DNA of 64,000 bases from positions 3,286,001 through 3,350,000 of the forward strand of contig NZ_CP077077.1 in the NCBI RefSeq assembly GCF_019139675.1, written 5' to 3'. Shown here piece by piece: positions 8,127 to 16,662 of the stretch. The position numbers were made by a program, and so were the translations under genes. A model generated the notes under the pieces. The model did not search any database and was not told the DNA's origin. It saw only the letters and a list, made by a program, of their open reading frames with translations. Source of the stretch: Pseudomonas maumuensis (lineage in GTDB: Bacteria > Pseudomonadota > Gammaproteobacteria > Pseudomonadales > Pseudomonadaceae). Position 1 is the first letter of the stretch, and every line of letters starts with the position of its first letter.

Positions 8127-9443
8127 ATGAAACCCTCGATGGCACTCAAGCCTCTGGTTTTCGCAATTGCTGCGATCATGGCTGTGGCTGTACAAGCTGG
8201 GCAGAATGATCCACGTGGCGGCCACAACAATGGCCATAACAACGGCCACAACAACGGTCATCACACCCCTCCTCCTACCAAGATCCCGGTATATGCAACC
8301 GCCAATGCCTGGGACAAGCAAAGCAGCACCAACAACCGCATCAACAATGAAGGCACGGTGAACGAAGCCGAAATGAGCAGCTCGGCCTCCGGCACCAGCG
8401 GCAACGTCGGTGTCAACGTCGCGGCCGGCGCCGGCAACCAGCAGGACAACGCCGCCGCCATCGCCAACGCCGGCGCCGATTCGAGCCTGGACAACAGCTT
8501 CGTGTTCGGCTCCGCCTCGGCCACCGCCGACGTACGTCAGTACAGCAACAACAACAAGGTCAACAACTACGGCACCACCAACTCCGGCATCATGAGCGGC
8601 TCGGGCAACAACGGCAGCGGCAACATGGGCATCAACATTGCCGGTGGCGACCTGAACCAACAGAAAAACACCATGGCCATTGCCAACTCCAATGCGCCAC
8701 TGGGTAATGCCACCGCCACCGCCTCTGCCGACCAGAACGGCCCAGGCCTGGTCGTGAACAACAGCGCCGACCGCACCTACCGGGTCGATACGCTGACCTT
8801 CACCACCACGAAAAGTGGCAGTGCTTCGTACGACAAGGACTCCAGCTACAGCAAGGACAGCAGCGCCTCGTCGAGCTGGGACGCCGCCGGCTCCAACAGC
8901 TGGAACGCCAGTGGCTCCAACAGCTCCAGCGCCAGTGGTTCGCGTAGCCATGATTCGAGCTCCTCGGCAAGCGGTTCTCTGAACGCTTCGCTGGATGCCT
9001 CGGCAAGCGGCAGCGTGACCCAGACCCAGGACTTCGGCCGCCACGAGCGCAGCCGCACCGACTCGTTCGATGCATCGCTGACCGCCTCGATCGACGCGTC
9101 GTATGACAAATCGCATGAGAAGTCTTCCAGCTCCTCGTACGAGAAAGCACGCGACTCTGCGTTCGAGAAAGCCTACGACTCCTCCTATGAGAAGTCGGGC
9201 AGCGCCTCCAACGAATCGTCGAAGTCCGGCTCGAAGAGCTACAGCGAGTCCAGCTCGTACGACCTGAGCAACACAGTGTCGTTCCAGGTGCTGACCCCTA
9301 CCGGTTGGGCTAACCCTGTGACCAACACCGCAACCCTCAGTGGCTCGGTGAACGGTGGCAGCGGCAACCTCGGCGTCAACGTCGCAGCCGGTGTGGGCAA
9401 CCAGCAGAGCAACTCGCTGGCCATCTCCAACACCTCGTTCTAA
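8127..9443 (+). CDS. fapC: FapC, major functional-amyloid fibre subunit
   Basis: 438 residues. Signal peptide 1-24, then a His/Asn/Gly repeat (three GHNNG units, about 32-46). Three amyloid repeats follow: R1 (about 66-113, GNVGVNVAAGAGNQQDN), R2 (about 140-187, GNMGINIAGGDLNQQKN) and R3 (about 399-436, GNLGVNVAAGVGNQQSN). Linker 1 is short (about 26 residues). Linker 2 is about 210 residues, and residues 230-380 are dominated by Ser with Asp, Lys, Tyr and Glu. The protein has no cysteine and ends NTSF. CGGAG precedes the ATG. Role by family: the main cross-beta fibre monomer of the biofilm matrix, exported through FapF. Confidence 0.93.
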   Translation: MKPSMALKPLVFAIAAIMAVAVQAGQNDPRGGHNNGHNNGHNNGHHTPPPTKIPVYATANAWDKQSSTNNRINNEGTVNEAEMSSSASGTSGNVGVNVAAGAGNQQDNAAAIANAGADSSLDNSFVFGSASATADVRQYSNNNKVNNYGTTNSGIMSGSGNNGSGNMGINIAGGDLNQQKNTMAIANSNAPLGNATATASADQNGPGLVVNNSADRTYRVDTLTFTTTKSGSASYDKDSSYSKDSSASSSWDAAGSNSWNASGSNSSSASGSRSHDSSSSASGSLNASLDASASGSVTQTQDFGRHERSRTDSFDASLTASIDASYDKSHEKSSSSSYEKARDSAFEKAYDSSYEKSGSASNESSKSGSKSYSESSSYDLSNTVSFQVLTPTGWANPVTNTATLSGSVNGGSGNLGVNVAAGVGNQQSNSLAISNTSF

Positions 9444-9456
9444 GCGCTGTAGCCGT

Positions 9457-9482
9457 AAGGCCCCCTTCGGGGGGCCTTTCTT
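9457..9482 (+). terminator. Strong hairpin between fapC and fapD
   Basis: Nine-bp perfect stem AAGGCCCCC / GGGGGCCTT closed by a UUCG tetraloop and followed by TCTTC, starting 13 bases after the fapC stop. Inside an operon it probably acts as a partial terminator or 3' stabiliser, giving more fapABC than fapDEF transcript, which suits a structural subunit needed in excess of the secretion machinery. Confidence 0.75.
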
Positions 9483-9505
9483 CAACAGGACCAGGGGGCA
9501 AGACC

Positions 9506-10186
9506 ATGCGAATGATCGCCTTGGCGTTTTTGCTGTGCATGGCCAGTTACAGCGAAGCGGCGCAGATGCCGCTTTCGGTTTTGCCGGGGGGCGCGGTGAT
9601 CTACAAGCCCATCCAGAGCATCCGTGAGCGCAAGTTCGCCGACCTGGTGCAACAGAAGACCGATTTCAGTTGCGGCGCCGCGGCGCTGGCAACCATCCTG
9701 CGCCAGGCCTACTGGCTGGACGTGGACGAACAACACATCATCGAAGGCATGCTGGCCCACGCCGACCAGGACCTGGTGCGGGTGCAGGGCTTCTCCATGC
9801 TCGACATGAAACGCTACGTGGAAAGCCTGGGCATGCGTGCCCGCGGCTACCGGGTCGCGGCCGACACCCTCACCAGCGTGCGCATTCCCGTGGTGGTACT
9901 GATGGACATCCGTGGCTACAAGCACTTCGTGGTCATGCAGCGCGTCGACAAGGGCTGGGTGTACATCGGCGATCCAGTGCTCGGCCACAAGCGCTACAAG
10001 GTCGAAGATTTCCTCAAAGGCTGGAACGGCATCATCTTCGCCGTGATCGGCCAGGGTTACGACAAGAACAATGCCTTGCTCGACCCACCTCTGCCGCTGA
10101 GCGCCAAGGGCCGCATAAACAATTTCACCCCGGTCAAAGACGCCGAACTGATGGACTTCGGTTTCATCCGCAGCGACTTCTTCTAA
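9506..10186 (+). CDS. fapD: FapD, C39-like cysteine peptidase
   Basis: 226 residues with a short signal-like N-terminus (MRMIALAFLLCMASYSEA). The C39 peptidase fold is supported by the Cys motif KTDFSCGAAALATILRQAYW (about 51-70), the His segment 'RGYKHFVVMQ' and the Asp segment 'WVYIGDPVLGHKRY'. So the catalytic Cys/His/Asp set appears complete. In the Fap system FapD is periplasmic and is proposed to process or regulate transport of the amyloid subunits. The start is preceded by AGGGGGCAAG. Confidence 0.9.
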   Translation: MRMIALAFLLCMASYSEAAQMPLSVLPGGAVIYKPIQSIRERKFADLVQQKTDFSCGAAALATILRQAYWLDVDEQHIIEGMLAHADQDLVRVQGFSMLDMKRYVESLGMRARGYRVAADTLTSVRIPVVVLMDIRGYKHFVVMQRVDKGWVYIGDPVLGHKRYKVEDFLKGWNGIIFAVIGQGYDKNNALLDPPLPLSAKGRINNFTPVKDAELMDFGFIRSDFF

Positions 10187-10219
10187 TGACAATTGAGCAA
10201 GACGCTCCGGGAGCATCCC

Positions 10220-10960
10220 ATGAAGACCCCAGCATGGCTCACCCTGATCTGCCTCGCCGCCGCACTGCCGGCCCAGGCAGAGACGTTCAAACCCATTGAA
10301 CTGAAGGACCAGGAGTTGGCGAACTTGCGCGGCCGCTATGTGCTGCCGGGGCGGATCATCAGTTTCGGCGTGGTCATGACCAGCACCTGGCAGAACGCCA
10401 ACGGCGATGTGATCGGGGCCAAGACCTCGATGCAGGTCCAGCAGTCGACCATCAAGCCGCAGTTCTATGTCTCCATGATCGACGAGAAAGGCACGGGCTC
10501 GAGCGGCGCCAAAGGTGGGACGGGCAGCGTCACCGGTGGTGGTGGCCTGGACAGCACTGTCGGCGTAACTCAGGTCGTGCGTGCCGCTGGCGACAACAAC
10601 ACGGCCTACAACAACGTCGACATCAACGTCACCAAGGCCAACCAGGCGCCCGACGTGCCGCAACAGGGCCAGGCACTCGCCACAGGCTCGACACTGGTCG
10701 GCAGCAACGCCGCAGGGTCCATGAGCGTCTCCGCGAATGGTACCGGCGTGCAACTGAATGTCATGGCCAACAACAACCAGGGCAGTACCCTGCAGCAGAT
10801 CGCCCAGGGCGGGCTGATGCAGAACGCCACCTTGCTGGGCAACGGCAACCAGGTCAGCAACCTGACCTCCCTCAACGTCGTGCTGCGCGACAACGTGCCT
10901 GCTGCGGCCCTTAACGGCAATCTTGACCAGCTCAAAGGTCTTCGCGCGCTCGGATACTGA
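10220..10960 (+). CDS. fapE: FapE, minor secreted Fap component
   Basis: 246 residues from the ATG at 10220 (GGGAG just upstream), giving a clean signal peptide MKTPAWLTLICLAAALPAQA; an in-frame TTG at 10193 would spoil it. The conserved FapE-type start 'ELKDQELANLRGRYVLPGRI' is followed by an Asn/Thr/Val-rich region. FapE is found in small amounts in purified fibres and is thought to be an extracellular chaperone or tip component. It lies between fapD and fapF, the usual order. Confidence 0.88.
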   Translation: MKTPAWLTLICLAAALPAQAETFKPIELKDQELANLRGRYVLPGRIISFGVVMTSTWQNANGDVIGAKTSMQVQQSTIKPQFYVSMIDEKGTGSSGAKGGTGSVTGGGGLDSTVGVTQVVRAAGDNNTAYNNVDINVTKANQAPDVPQQGQALATGSTLVGSNAAGSMSVSANGTGVQLNVMANNNQGSTLQQIAQGGLMQNATLLGNGNQVSNLTSLNVVLRDNVPAAALNGNLDQLKGLRALGY

Positions 10961-11006
10961 TCTACGCTGACTCTCATCGTATGTAGTCTGAAGGGACGGC
11001 TAACTC

Positions 11007-12287
11007 ATGCAACGATCGTTGACGCTCAAAGCTATAGTCTGTCTGAGTACCTTGACCCCGGCCACAATGCTGTATGCAGCTCCGGACCCTCAGGTCGAGG
11101 CGCTGAAGCAGGAGCTGCGGGAGCTGAAACAACGCTATGAAGCCCAGCAGAACGCCTTGATGGTACTCGAGCAGCGTGTGCGTCAAGTCGAGGAAACCCC
11201 TGCCGCGCCGCCTCCCAAACGGCTGACCAAGTCACCTTCGACACCGGCCAAGGGCGCCCAGACCGTGGCCTCCGGCGCACCGGGCAGCAGCGGCAGCTCC
11301 TACGGCCAGTCGCTCAAGGACGATTCGGAGCCGGCGCAAAGCGTTTCCAACCTGTATGACGAAGCCAGCGGATTCTTCGGTGGCGGCAAGTTCAGCATCG
11401 AGACCGGCCTGACCTATACGCACTACGATACCCGTGCGCTGACCCTCAACGGCTTCCTCGCGCTCGATTCGATCTTCCTCGGCAATATCAACCTGGACCG
11501 TATCAAGGCGGACAACTGGACCTTGGACCTGACCGCCCGTTACAACATGGACCAACGATGGCAGTTCGATATAAACGTGCCAATCGTTTATCGCGAATCG
11601 ACCTATTCTTCCGGTGGTGCGGGCGGTGCCGGGCCGGTCACCTCCGACGCCACCGTCACCCGCGACCCCGCCATTGGCGATGTCAACGTCGGGATCGCCT
11701 ACAAGTTCCTCGACGAATCGGAAAACCTTCCCGACGCCGTGGTCACCCTGCGGGTGAAAGCCCCCACCGGCAAGGATCCGTACGGCATCAAGCTGGTCGA
11801 GGATCCGACGAACAACAACCTTTCGGTACCCGAGAGCCTCCCTACCGGCAACGGTGTCTGGGCGATCACGCCGGGGATCTCGCTGGTCAAGACATTCGAC
11901 CCTGCCGTGCTGTTCGCCAGCCTGTCCTACACCTACAACATGCAGGACTCGTTCAGCGACATCAGCCCGCAGGTCAACTCCAAGGTCAAAGGAGACGTCA
12001 AACTGGGCGACTCTTGGCAGATCGGCGGCGGCATTGCCTTCGCCCTGAACGAACGGATGAGTATGTCGTTCTCGGTCACCGACCAGTTCGCCAGCAAAAG
12101 CAAGATCAAGCCCGACGGCGGCGACTGGCAGTCGATCACCAACAGCGACTACAACGCCGCCAACTTCAACGTCGGCCTGACCTTCGCTGCCACCGACAAC
12201 CTGACCATCGTGCCCAACCTGTCCATCGGTCTCACCGAAGACGCGCCAGACTTCTCGTTCAGCCTGAAATTCCCCTACTACTTCTGA
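11007..12287 (+). CDS. fapF: FapF, outer-membrane export channel for Fap amyloid
   Basis: 426 residues. Signal peptide about 1-24 (ends LYAAP). A periplasmic coiled coil covers about 28-65 ([19 protein letters not shown]), then a Pro/Ser/Thr-rich linker, then a beta-barrel of about 300 residues ending [11 protein letters not shown] with the aromatic C-terminal residue expected for BAM-inserted proteins. FapF forms trimers whose barrels are plugged by the N-terminal helix and secrete FapB, C and E. It is the last gene of the operon. Confidence 0.92.
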   Translation: MQRSLTLKAIVCLSTLTPATMLYAAPDPQVEALKQELRELKQRYEAQQNALMVLEQRVRQVEETPAAPPPKRLTKSPSTPAKGAQTVASGAPGSSGSSYGQSLKDDSEPAQSVSNLYDEASGFFGGGKFSIETGLTYTHYDTRALTLNGFLALDSIFLGNINLDRIKADNWTLDLTARYNMDQRWQFDINVPIVYRESTYSSGGAGGAGPVTSDATVTRDPAIGDVNVGIAYKFLDESENLPDAVVTLRVKAPTGKDPYGIKLVEDPTNNNLSVPESLPTGNGVWAITPGISLVKTFDPAVLFASLSYTYNMQDSFSDISPQVNSKVKGDVKLGDSWQIGGGIAFALNERMSMSFSVTDQFASKSKIKPDGGDWQSITNSDYNAANFNVGLTFAATDNLTIVPNLSIGLTEDAPDFSFSLKFPYYF

Positions 12288-12292
12288 CCGCA

Positions 12293-12314
12293 CCGGGCCC
12301 GCGCACGGGCCCGG
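12293..12314 (+). terminator. Terminator hairpin after fapF
   Basis: Perfect 9-bp stem CCGGGCCCG / CGGGCCCGG with the 4-nt loop CGCA, 5 bases after the fapF stop, followed by a T-containing stretch (CATTTGGTT). It probably ends the fap transcript. Confidence 0.7.
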
Positions 12315-12413
12315 CATTTGGTTACCGGTTTTGTAGCGCCCGACTTTCCCGGCACCAGCCTGTTATCATCCGGCACAATTTTGTGACGGTTTAATGGCAT
12401 TAAGGAAAGTTTC

Positions 12414-14609
12414 GTGAACAACCTGCTCGGTCACCCTCGCGCCCGCCTTGCCAGCCTGGCAATCCTGGTGCTGGTGATACCACTGACCGCGCGCGCGCTG
12501 CTGGGCTGGTCCAACCCCTTCGGCTACCTGTCCGATCTCGCCATTGGCAGCCTGTTGCTCCTGCTCCTGCAGCGGCGCCCCTGGTGGCTGGCCCTGCCGT
12601 TGCTGTTGGCCTGGGGCGGCCTGTGGGTGGCGTCCGCCGAGCTGGTCAGCGCCGTTGGCCGGCTGCCCACGGTCGACGACCTGACCTACCTGATCGACCC
12701 GCAGTTCATGGAGAACTCCACCGGCGGCGGACTGGCCCACGCCTGGCTCCCCGCCCTGCTGGTCGCCGGCATTGGCGCCTGGCTGACGAGCGTATGGCGA
12801 TCGCCAGCCAGCGAGCCGTTGCCACGGCGACTCTGGGCCGTGCCCCTGGCGCTGTTCGGCCTGCACTGGGGCGGCCAGCAGCTGGCCCCTTCGGACGCAG
12901 ACCAATGGCGCCAATACGGCCTCACCCACCAGGTGCTGTCGACGGCGGTGGGCAAGGTCCAGCATCAGGCCTTGAGCCGTATGGGCCGGGTGCCGGCAGT
13001 CACGGCGCTGTCCAGCGCCGGCCTGACCCAGTCCGACCTCAATGGCGTCAAGCTGCTCGACGCCCCGGGCAAGGCGCGCAACCTGCTGATCATCACCGTC
13101 GAGGGCATCCCCGGCGCTTACCTGCGCCCCAACCGCGAGGCACTGGGCAGCCACTACCAGCAGGACCTGATGCCCCGTCTCAGCCAGTGGGCCGAGCGCG
13201 GCATGAACACCCCCGACTATGTCTTGCACACACATCAGACCATTCGCGGCCTGTACGCGATGCTCTGCGGCGACTACGACAAGCTGGCCAACGGCACCCC
13301 CAAGGGCGTGGAGCTGCTGACCCAGCAGCAACGCAACCAGGCCTGCCTGCCGGCCCAGCTGCGCGAGGCCGGCTTCGCCACCCATTATCTGCAAGGCGCC
13401 GGGCTGCGCTTCATGGCCAAGGACCGGATCATGCCGCACATCGGCTTCGACACGGTGCATGGGCTGGAGTGGTTCGCCAACGACAACTACCTGGAATTCC
13501 CCTGGGGCAAGGACGACCGCGCGTTCTTCGAGGGTGCGCTTGACTATGTCGGTGAGCTGCGCAAGCAGCCGCAACCCTGGATGCTCACCCTGCTCACGGT
13601 CGGCACCCATCAGCCCTATTCGGCGCCAGAGGCCTATCTGCAACGCTTCGATACGCCCAAGCAGGCTGCGGTGGCCTACCTCGACGATGCCCTTGGCAGC
13701 TTCCTCGACGGCCTCGAGCGCCAGGGCGTGCTGCAAGACACCCTGGTGATCATCACCTCCGACGAGTCCCACGGCATCGATGGCGTGCGCCTGGCCTCGG
13801 CCTGGGGCTTCAACCTCACGCTCGCACCGGAGCAGGCCCAACTGCCCAGGCTCAAGCAGGGCACCTACGGCCACGTCGACCTGAGCACCTCCCTGCTCGA
13901 TTATTTCGCCCTGCCAATCCCTGCGGCGTTGGCCGGCCGCTCGCTGTACCGCGACTACGACAGTGGCCGCGAGATGATTTCCTACACCAACGGCATGCTG
14001 CGCTACCACGATGGCCAGGGCACCCTCAGCGAGTGCGATTTCCAGCAACGCTGCCGGCGCTATGCCAGCCCCGGTTTCATTGCCGACCAGGCAAAATTCG
14101 TCGGTCGCGGGGACGACAGCCTTGGGGCGCAGATCGGCCTGCTGGCCACCGGCCTCGACCAGTCGTTGCTGCAGACTCCGCTCAACCTGCGCTACCAGTT
14201 CGGCGGTCCCTCCCCCATCGCCCTGGCTGAGCGCATCAAGGATGACTGGGCCGACAACCTGATCGGAGCGCAATACCTGGAGATGCCCGAAGGCACCCGC
14301 ACCCGGGTACGTCTCAAGATACGAGCGCTGGACCCGCGCCACGCCGCGTACATCCGGCTCAAGGCCAAGGAGCTTGAGCAGGATGTGCAGCTTGGCTTGC
14401 CCGAAGAGATTCGGGTAACGGCCGACGAGCCCCTGGAAATGCAGTTCGACTTCGACAACCCCACCGTGCGCAAGGCGTTTTCTTTCCACTTGCTGGGGTA
14501 CGGCGGCGGCGAGGTAGAGGTCAGCGACTTCAGTGTGATCACCGCGCTGCCCGACGAGCCGGAGACGGTGGAGGAATTGGCAGACGGGCATCTTGCCCAG
14601 TCGAGCTGA
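12414..14609 (+). CDS. LTA-synthase-family membrane sulfatase/phosphotransferase
   Basis: 731 residues from a GTG at 12414 (AAGGAAAG upstream). Four or five hydrophobic helices lie in the first ~160 residues, followed by a periplasmic alkaline-phosphatase-fold domain: LLIITVEGIPG (metal site), 'HTHQTIRGLYAMLCGDY' with the likely nucleophile Thr in HQTIRG, 'LTVGTHQPYS' and 'LVIITSDESHGID' with metal-binding Asp/His. Family members transfer phosphoglycerol or phosphoethanolamine to membrane glycans or lipids. A C-terminal extension of about 180 residues of unknown role follows the sulfatase core. It lies between fapF and a biofilm-type regulator, but a link to Fap is inference. Confidence 0.8.
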   Translation: MNNLLGHPRARLASLAILVLVIPLTARALLGWSNPFGYLSDLAIGSLLLLLLQRRPWWLALPLLLAWGGLWVASAELVSAVGRLPTVDDLTYLIDPQFMENSTGGGLAHAWLPALLVAGIGAWLTSVWRSPASEPLPRRLWAVPLALFGLHWGGQQLAPSDADQWRQYGLTHQVLSTAVGKVQHQALSRMGRVPAVTALSSAGLTQSDLNGVKLLDAPGKARNLLIITVEGIPGAYLRPNREALGSHYQQDLMPRLSQWAERGMNTPDYVLHTHQTIRGLYAMLCGDYDKLANGTPKGVELLTQQQRNQACLPAQLREAGFATHYLQGAGLRFMAKDRIMPHIGFDTVHGLEWFANDNYLEFPWGKDDRAFFEGALDYVGELRKQPQPWMLTLLTVGTHQPYSAPEAYLQRFDTPKQAAVAYLDDALGSFLDGLERQGVLQDTLVIITSDESHGIDGVRLASAWGFNLTLAPEQAQLPRLKQGTYGHVDLSTSLLDYFALPIPAALAGRSLYRDYDSGREMISYTNGMLRYHDGQGTLSECDFQQRCRRYASPGFIADQAKFVGRGDDSLGAQIGLLATGLDQSLLQTPLNLRYQFGGPSPIALAERIKDDWADNLIGAQYLEMPEGTRTRVRLKIRALDPRHAAYIRLKAKELEQDVQLGLPEEIRVTADEPLEMQFDFDNPTVRKAFSFHLLGYGGGEVEVSDFSVITALPDEPETVEELADGHLAQSS

Positions 14610-14631
14610 GGCCCCGTGGGACAGTGGTCGA

Positions 14632-15957
14632 TCAGCGAATCTGGTGCTTGTGCAACAACCGATAGAACGTCGGCCGCGACACTCCCAACACCTTGGCCGC
14701 GATGCTCAGGTTGTCACTGTGCCGGTTGAGCACATCACACAATGCCTGGCGCTCGGCGCGGTGCTTATAGTCCTCGAGCGTCCCCAGCGGCTGGTCCTGC
14801 TCCTGCAGTTCCTGTAGCCCCAGGTCCTGGGCCTCGATCTGCCGCCCTTCGGCCAGCACCAGGCCTCGCCTTACCCGGTTGGCCAGTTCGCGCACATTAC
14901 CCGGCCATTCATGCCGCCCCATGGCCGCCAAGGCACCGTCGCTGAACGACCGCGGCCGCCTGCCCGTCTCCGCGCTGTAGAACTGCGAGAAATGGCTGGC
15001 CAGCATCGACAGGTCGCCATGCCGGTCGCGCAGTGGCGCGGTTACCACTTGCAGAACATTGAGGCGGTAGTACAGGTCTTCGCGAAACCGCGCCAACGCA
15101 ATGGCCTTTTCCAGGTCCACATGGGTCGCCGCCAGAACCCTGACGTCAACCGCAATGGGCTGGTTGCCGCCCACCCGCTCGATATGTTTTTCCTGGAGAA
15201 AGCGCAGCAGATTGGCCTGCAGCTCTAACGGCAGATCGCCGATCTCGTCGAGAAACAGAGTACCGCCGTTGGCCGCTTCGATTCGCCCCACCTTGCGCTG
15301 GTGCGCACCCGTGAAGGCGCCCTTTTCATGGCCGAACAGCTCGGACTGGATCAGGTGTTCCGGGATGGCCCCGCAGTTGATGGCAATGAACGGTTTGTCC
15401 CGGCGCTGCGACTGCCGGTGCAAGGTACGCGCCACCAGCTCCTTGCCGGTGCCACTTTCGCCACGGATCAGCACTGGCGACTCGGTGGGCGCCAGCTTGC
15501 CCAGCAACTTGCGCAGCTCGCGGATCGGTCGGCTTTCGCCCAGGAGTTCGTGTTCGGGCTCATCCACCCGCACCGCACCCTTGCCGCGCAGGCGTGCCAT
15601 GCCAAAGGCACGGCCCAGGGTTACCTGCACCCGCGAGACATCGAACGGCAGCGTATGGAAGTCAAAAAACCACTCGCAGACGAAATCACCGACATTCTGC
15701 AGACGCAGTTCCTCGGCGCTGAGCACGGCGATCCACTCGGTATTGCTGCGTTTGATCAGATCCTTGAGCGCTTCGGGATGCAGCAGGTGCGAGGCTTGCA
15801 AGCGCACCAGGCCAACGTCGCAGGGCTGCTCCAGCGCGGCCTCGAGCGTGCAACTTCGTACATCCCAGCCGACACTGCGCAAGCCTGGCAACAGGCGGTG
15901 GCAATCGTCGCAGGGGTCGACGATCAGCAGGCGGCGGTGGGATGCAGGTTCAAGCAT
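14632..15957 (-). CDS. Sigma-54-dependent activator with VpsR/FleQ-like degenerate receiver domain
   Basis: 441 residues. The N-terminal ~130 residues form a receiver-like domain (RRLLIVDPCDDCHRLLPGL) without an obvious phospho-acceptor. The AAA+ core (about 145-375) has the Walker A GESGTGKE, the sigma-54 contact loop GAFTGA, Walker B 'GGTLFLDEIGDLP' and the R-finger region. The C-terminus is a Fis-type helix-turn-helix (LSIAAKVLGVSRPTFYRLL). It should activate RpoN promoters. VpsR and FleQ relatives bind c-di-GMP and control matrix genes, so the position beside fap and the LTA-synthase-like gene fits a surface or biofilm role. AAGGAAAGG precedes the ATG. Confidence 0.88.
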   Translation of the reverse strand: MLEPASHRRLLIVDPCDDCHRLLPGLRSVGWDVRSCTLEAALEQPCDVGLVRLQASHLLHPEALKDLIKRSNTEWIAVLSAEELRLQNVGDFVCEWFFDFHTLPFDVSRVQVTLGRAFGMARLRGKGAVRVDEPEHELLGESRPIRELRKLLGKLAPTESPVLIRGESGTGKELVARTLHRQSQRRDKPFIAINCGAIPEHLIQSELFGHEKGAFTGAHQRKVGRIEAANGGTLFLDEIGDLPLELQANLLRFLQEKHIERVGGNQPIAVDVRVLAATHVDLEKAIALARFREDLYYRLNVLQVVTAPLRDRHGDLSMLASHFSQFYSAETGRRPRSFSDGALAAMGRHEWPGNVRELANRVRRGLVLAEGRQIEAQDLGLQELQEQDQPLGTLEDYKHRAERQALCDVLNRHSDNLSIAAKVLGVSRPTFYRLLHKHQIR

Positions 15958-16291
15958 GACCTTTCCTTGGCGCCAGTTATTGGTTTTTTACCTATAAACA
16001 GTCAGTTGCGACGCCCGAATTAACAGTAGCAATGAACTTGACGCCCCCCACTACCGTTGGTCAGCCCGCCACTGTCGCTGCTGCCCAGGCCAGGAATTTT
16101 CCCAGTCAAAACTCGTCTTAGGCGCGAAGGGAATGCATAAAAAAATGCCGTCGATTTAAAAAAATTCAACGTCCCTGTGACTTGACCACTGACTTGGAGC
16201 ATCAGTACGGATAACCCCGCGCTGTAACGTATTCGGAAATAACACCGCGGAACATTATTTCGCTGTTTGGGACCATGAGAGAGACCGAACC
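15958..16291. other. Intergenic region with a 7-12-7 palindrome
   Basis: 334 bases between divergent genes, AT-richer than the genes (an A-run-rich stretch at 16136-16168). A pseudo-palindrome at 16236-16261 has perfect outer arms GAAATAA / TTATTTC around a CCGCGG-centred core, 30 bases before the start of the small downstream gene, and is a candidate operator. No convincing gene is present. Confidence 0.35.
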
Positions 16292-16558
16292 ATGAACGCC
16301 CCGCTCCGTGTCAACGAAGCACTGCTGATCGCCGACCACGCCTTCGAACCCTTCCAGTGCGTAGCCTGGGATGCACCCAACGGTACTGGTGAACTGAGCC
16401 TGGCAGTGATCGACCGGACCAGCACTCGTATCGGCAGTAAACAAGTGTCCTCGCGCGTCTATTCCGACCCTGCGCAATGGGCCAGCCTGATCGAGGAAGT
16501 GCGCGCCGAACTGTCCGGCAAAGGTTACGACCTGCAACCCTGGTCGATGCCGAAGTAA
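16292..16558 (+). CDS. Small conserved protein of unknown function
   Basis: 88 residues, soluble, mildly acidic, with no signal peptide or membrane segment. GAGAGA lies before the ATG. The sequence (MNAPLRVNEALLIADHAFEP, then ELSLAVIDRTSTRIG and VYSDPAQWASLIEEVRAEL) reads like a genuine compact alpha/beta protein, and I have a vague memory of similar Pseudomonas-specific hypotheticals. I do not recognise a domain. It is flanked by an activator gene (divergent) and the cobaltochelatase genes (convergent). Confidence 0.65.
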   Translation: MNAPLRVNEALLIADHAFEPFQCVAWDAPNGTGELSLAVIDRTSTRIGSKQVSSRVYSDPAQWASLIEEVRAELSGKGYDLQPWSMPK

Positions 16559-16662
16559 GCGAGATTGCCTATTGCAAGTGCGTGGCCGCCACGCACTTGG
16601 GCAACTTTCCCCGAAGACGGGTAGAACTTTTTCAATTGCGACATCTTGTCGCAGCCACATGC

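Noticed and set aside
8218..8267. Short tandem repeats in fapC considered as a CRISPR-like or satellite array
   Set aside because: The period corresponds to in-frame GHNNG peptide units inside the coding sequence; there are no spacers.
8097..9485. 462-codon minus-strand frame opposite fapC
   Set aside because: Arises from the repetitive GC-rich fapC coding sequence; low-complexity Val/Gly/Ala composition and no start signal.
12366..14591. 741-codon minus-strand frame opposite the LTA-synthase-like gene
   Set aside because: Antisense shadow of a gene with clear catalytic motifs; rich in Gln, His, Gly and Val without any recognisable pattern.
16020..16202. Possible 60-residue minus-strand protein beside the activator gene
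   Set aside because: Short, composition unlike real proteins, and located where promoters are expected.
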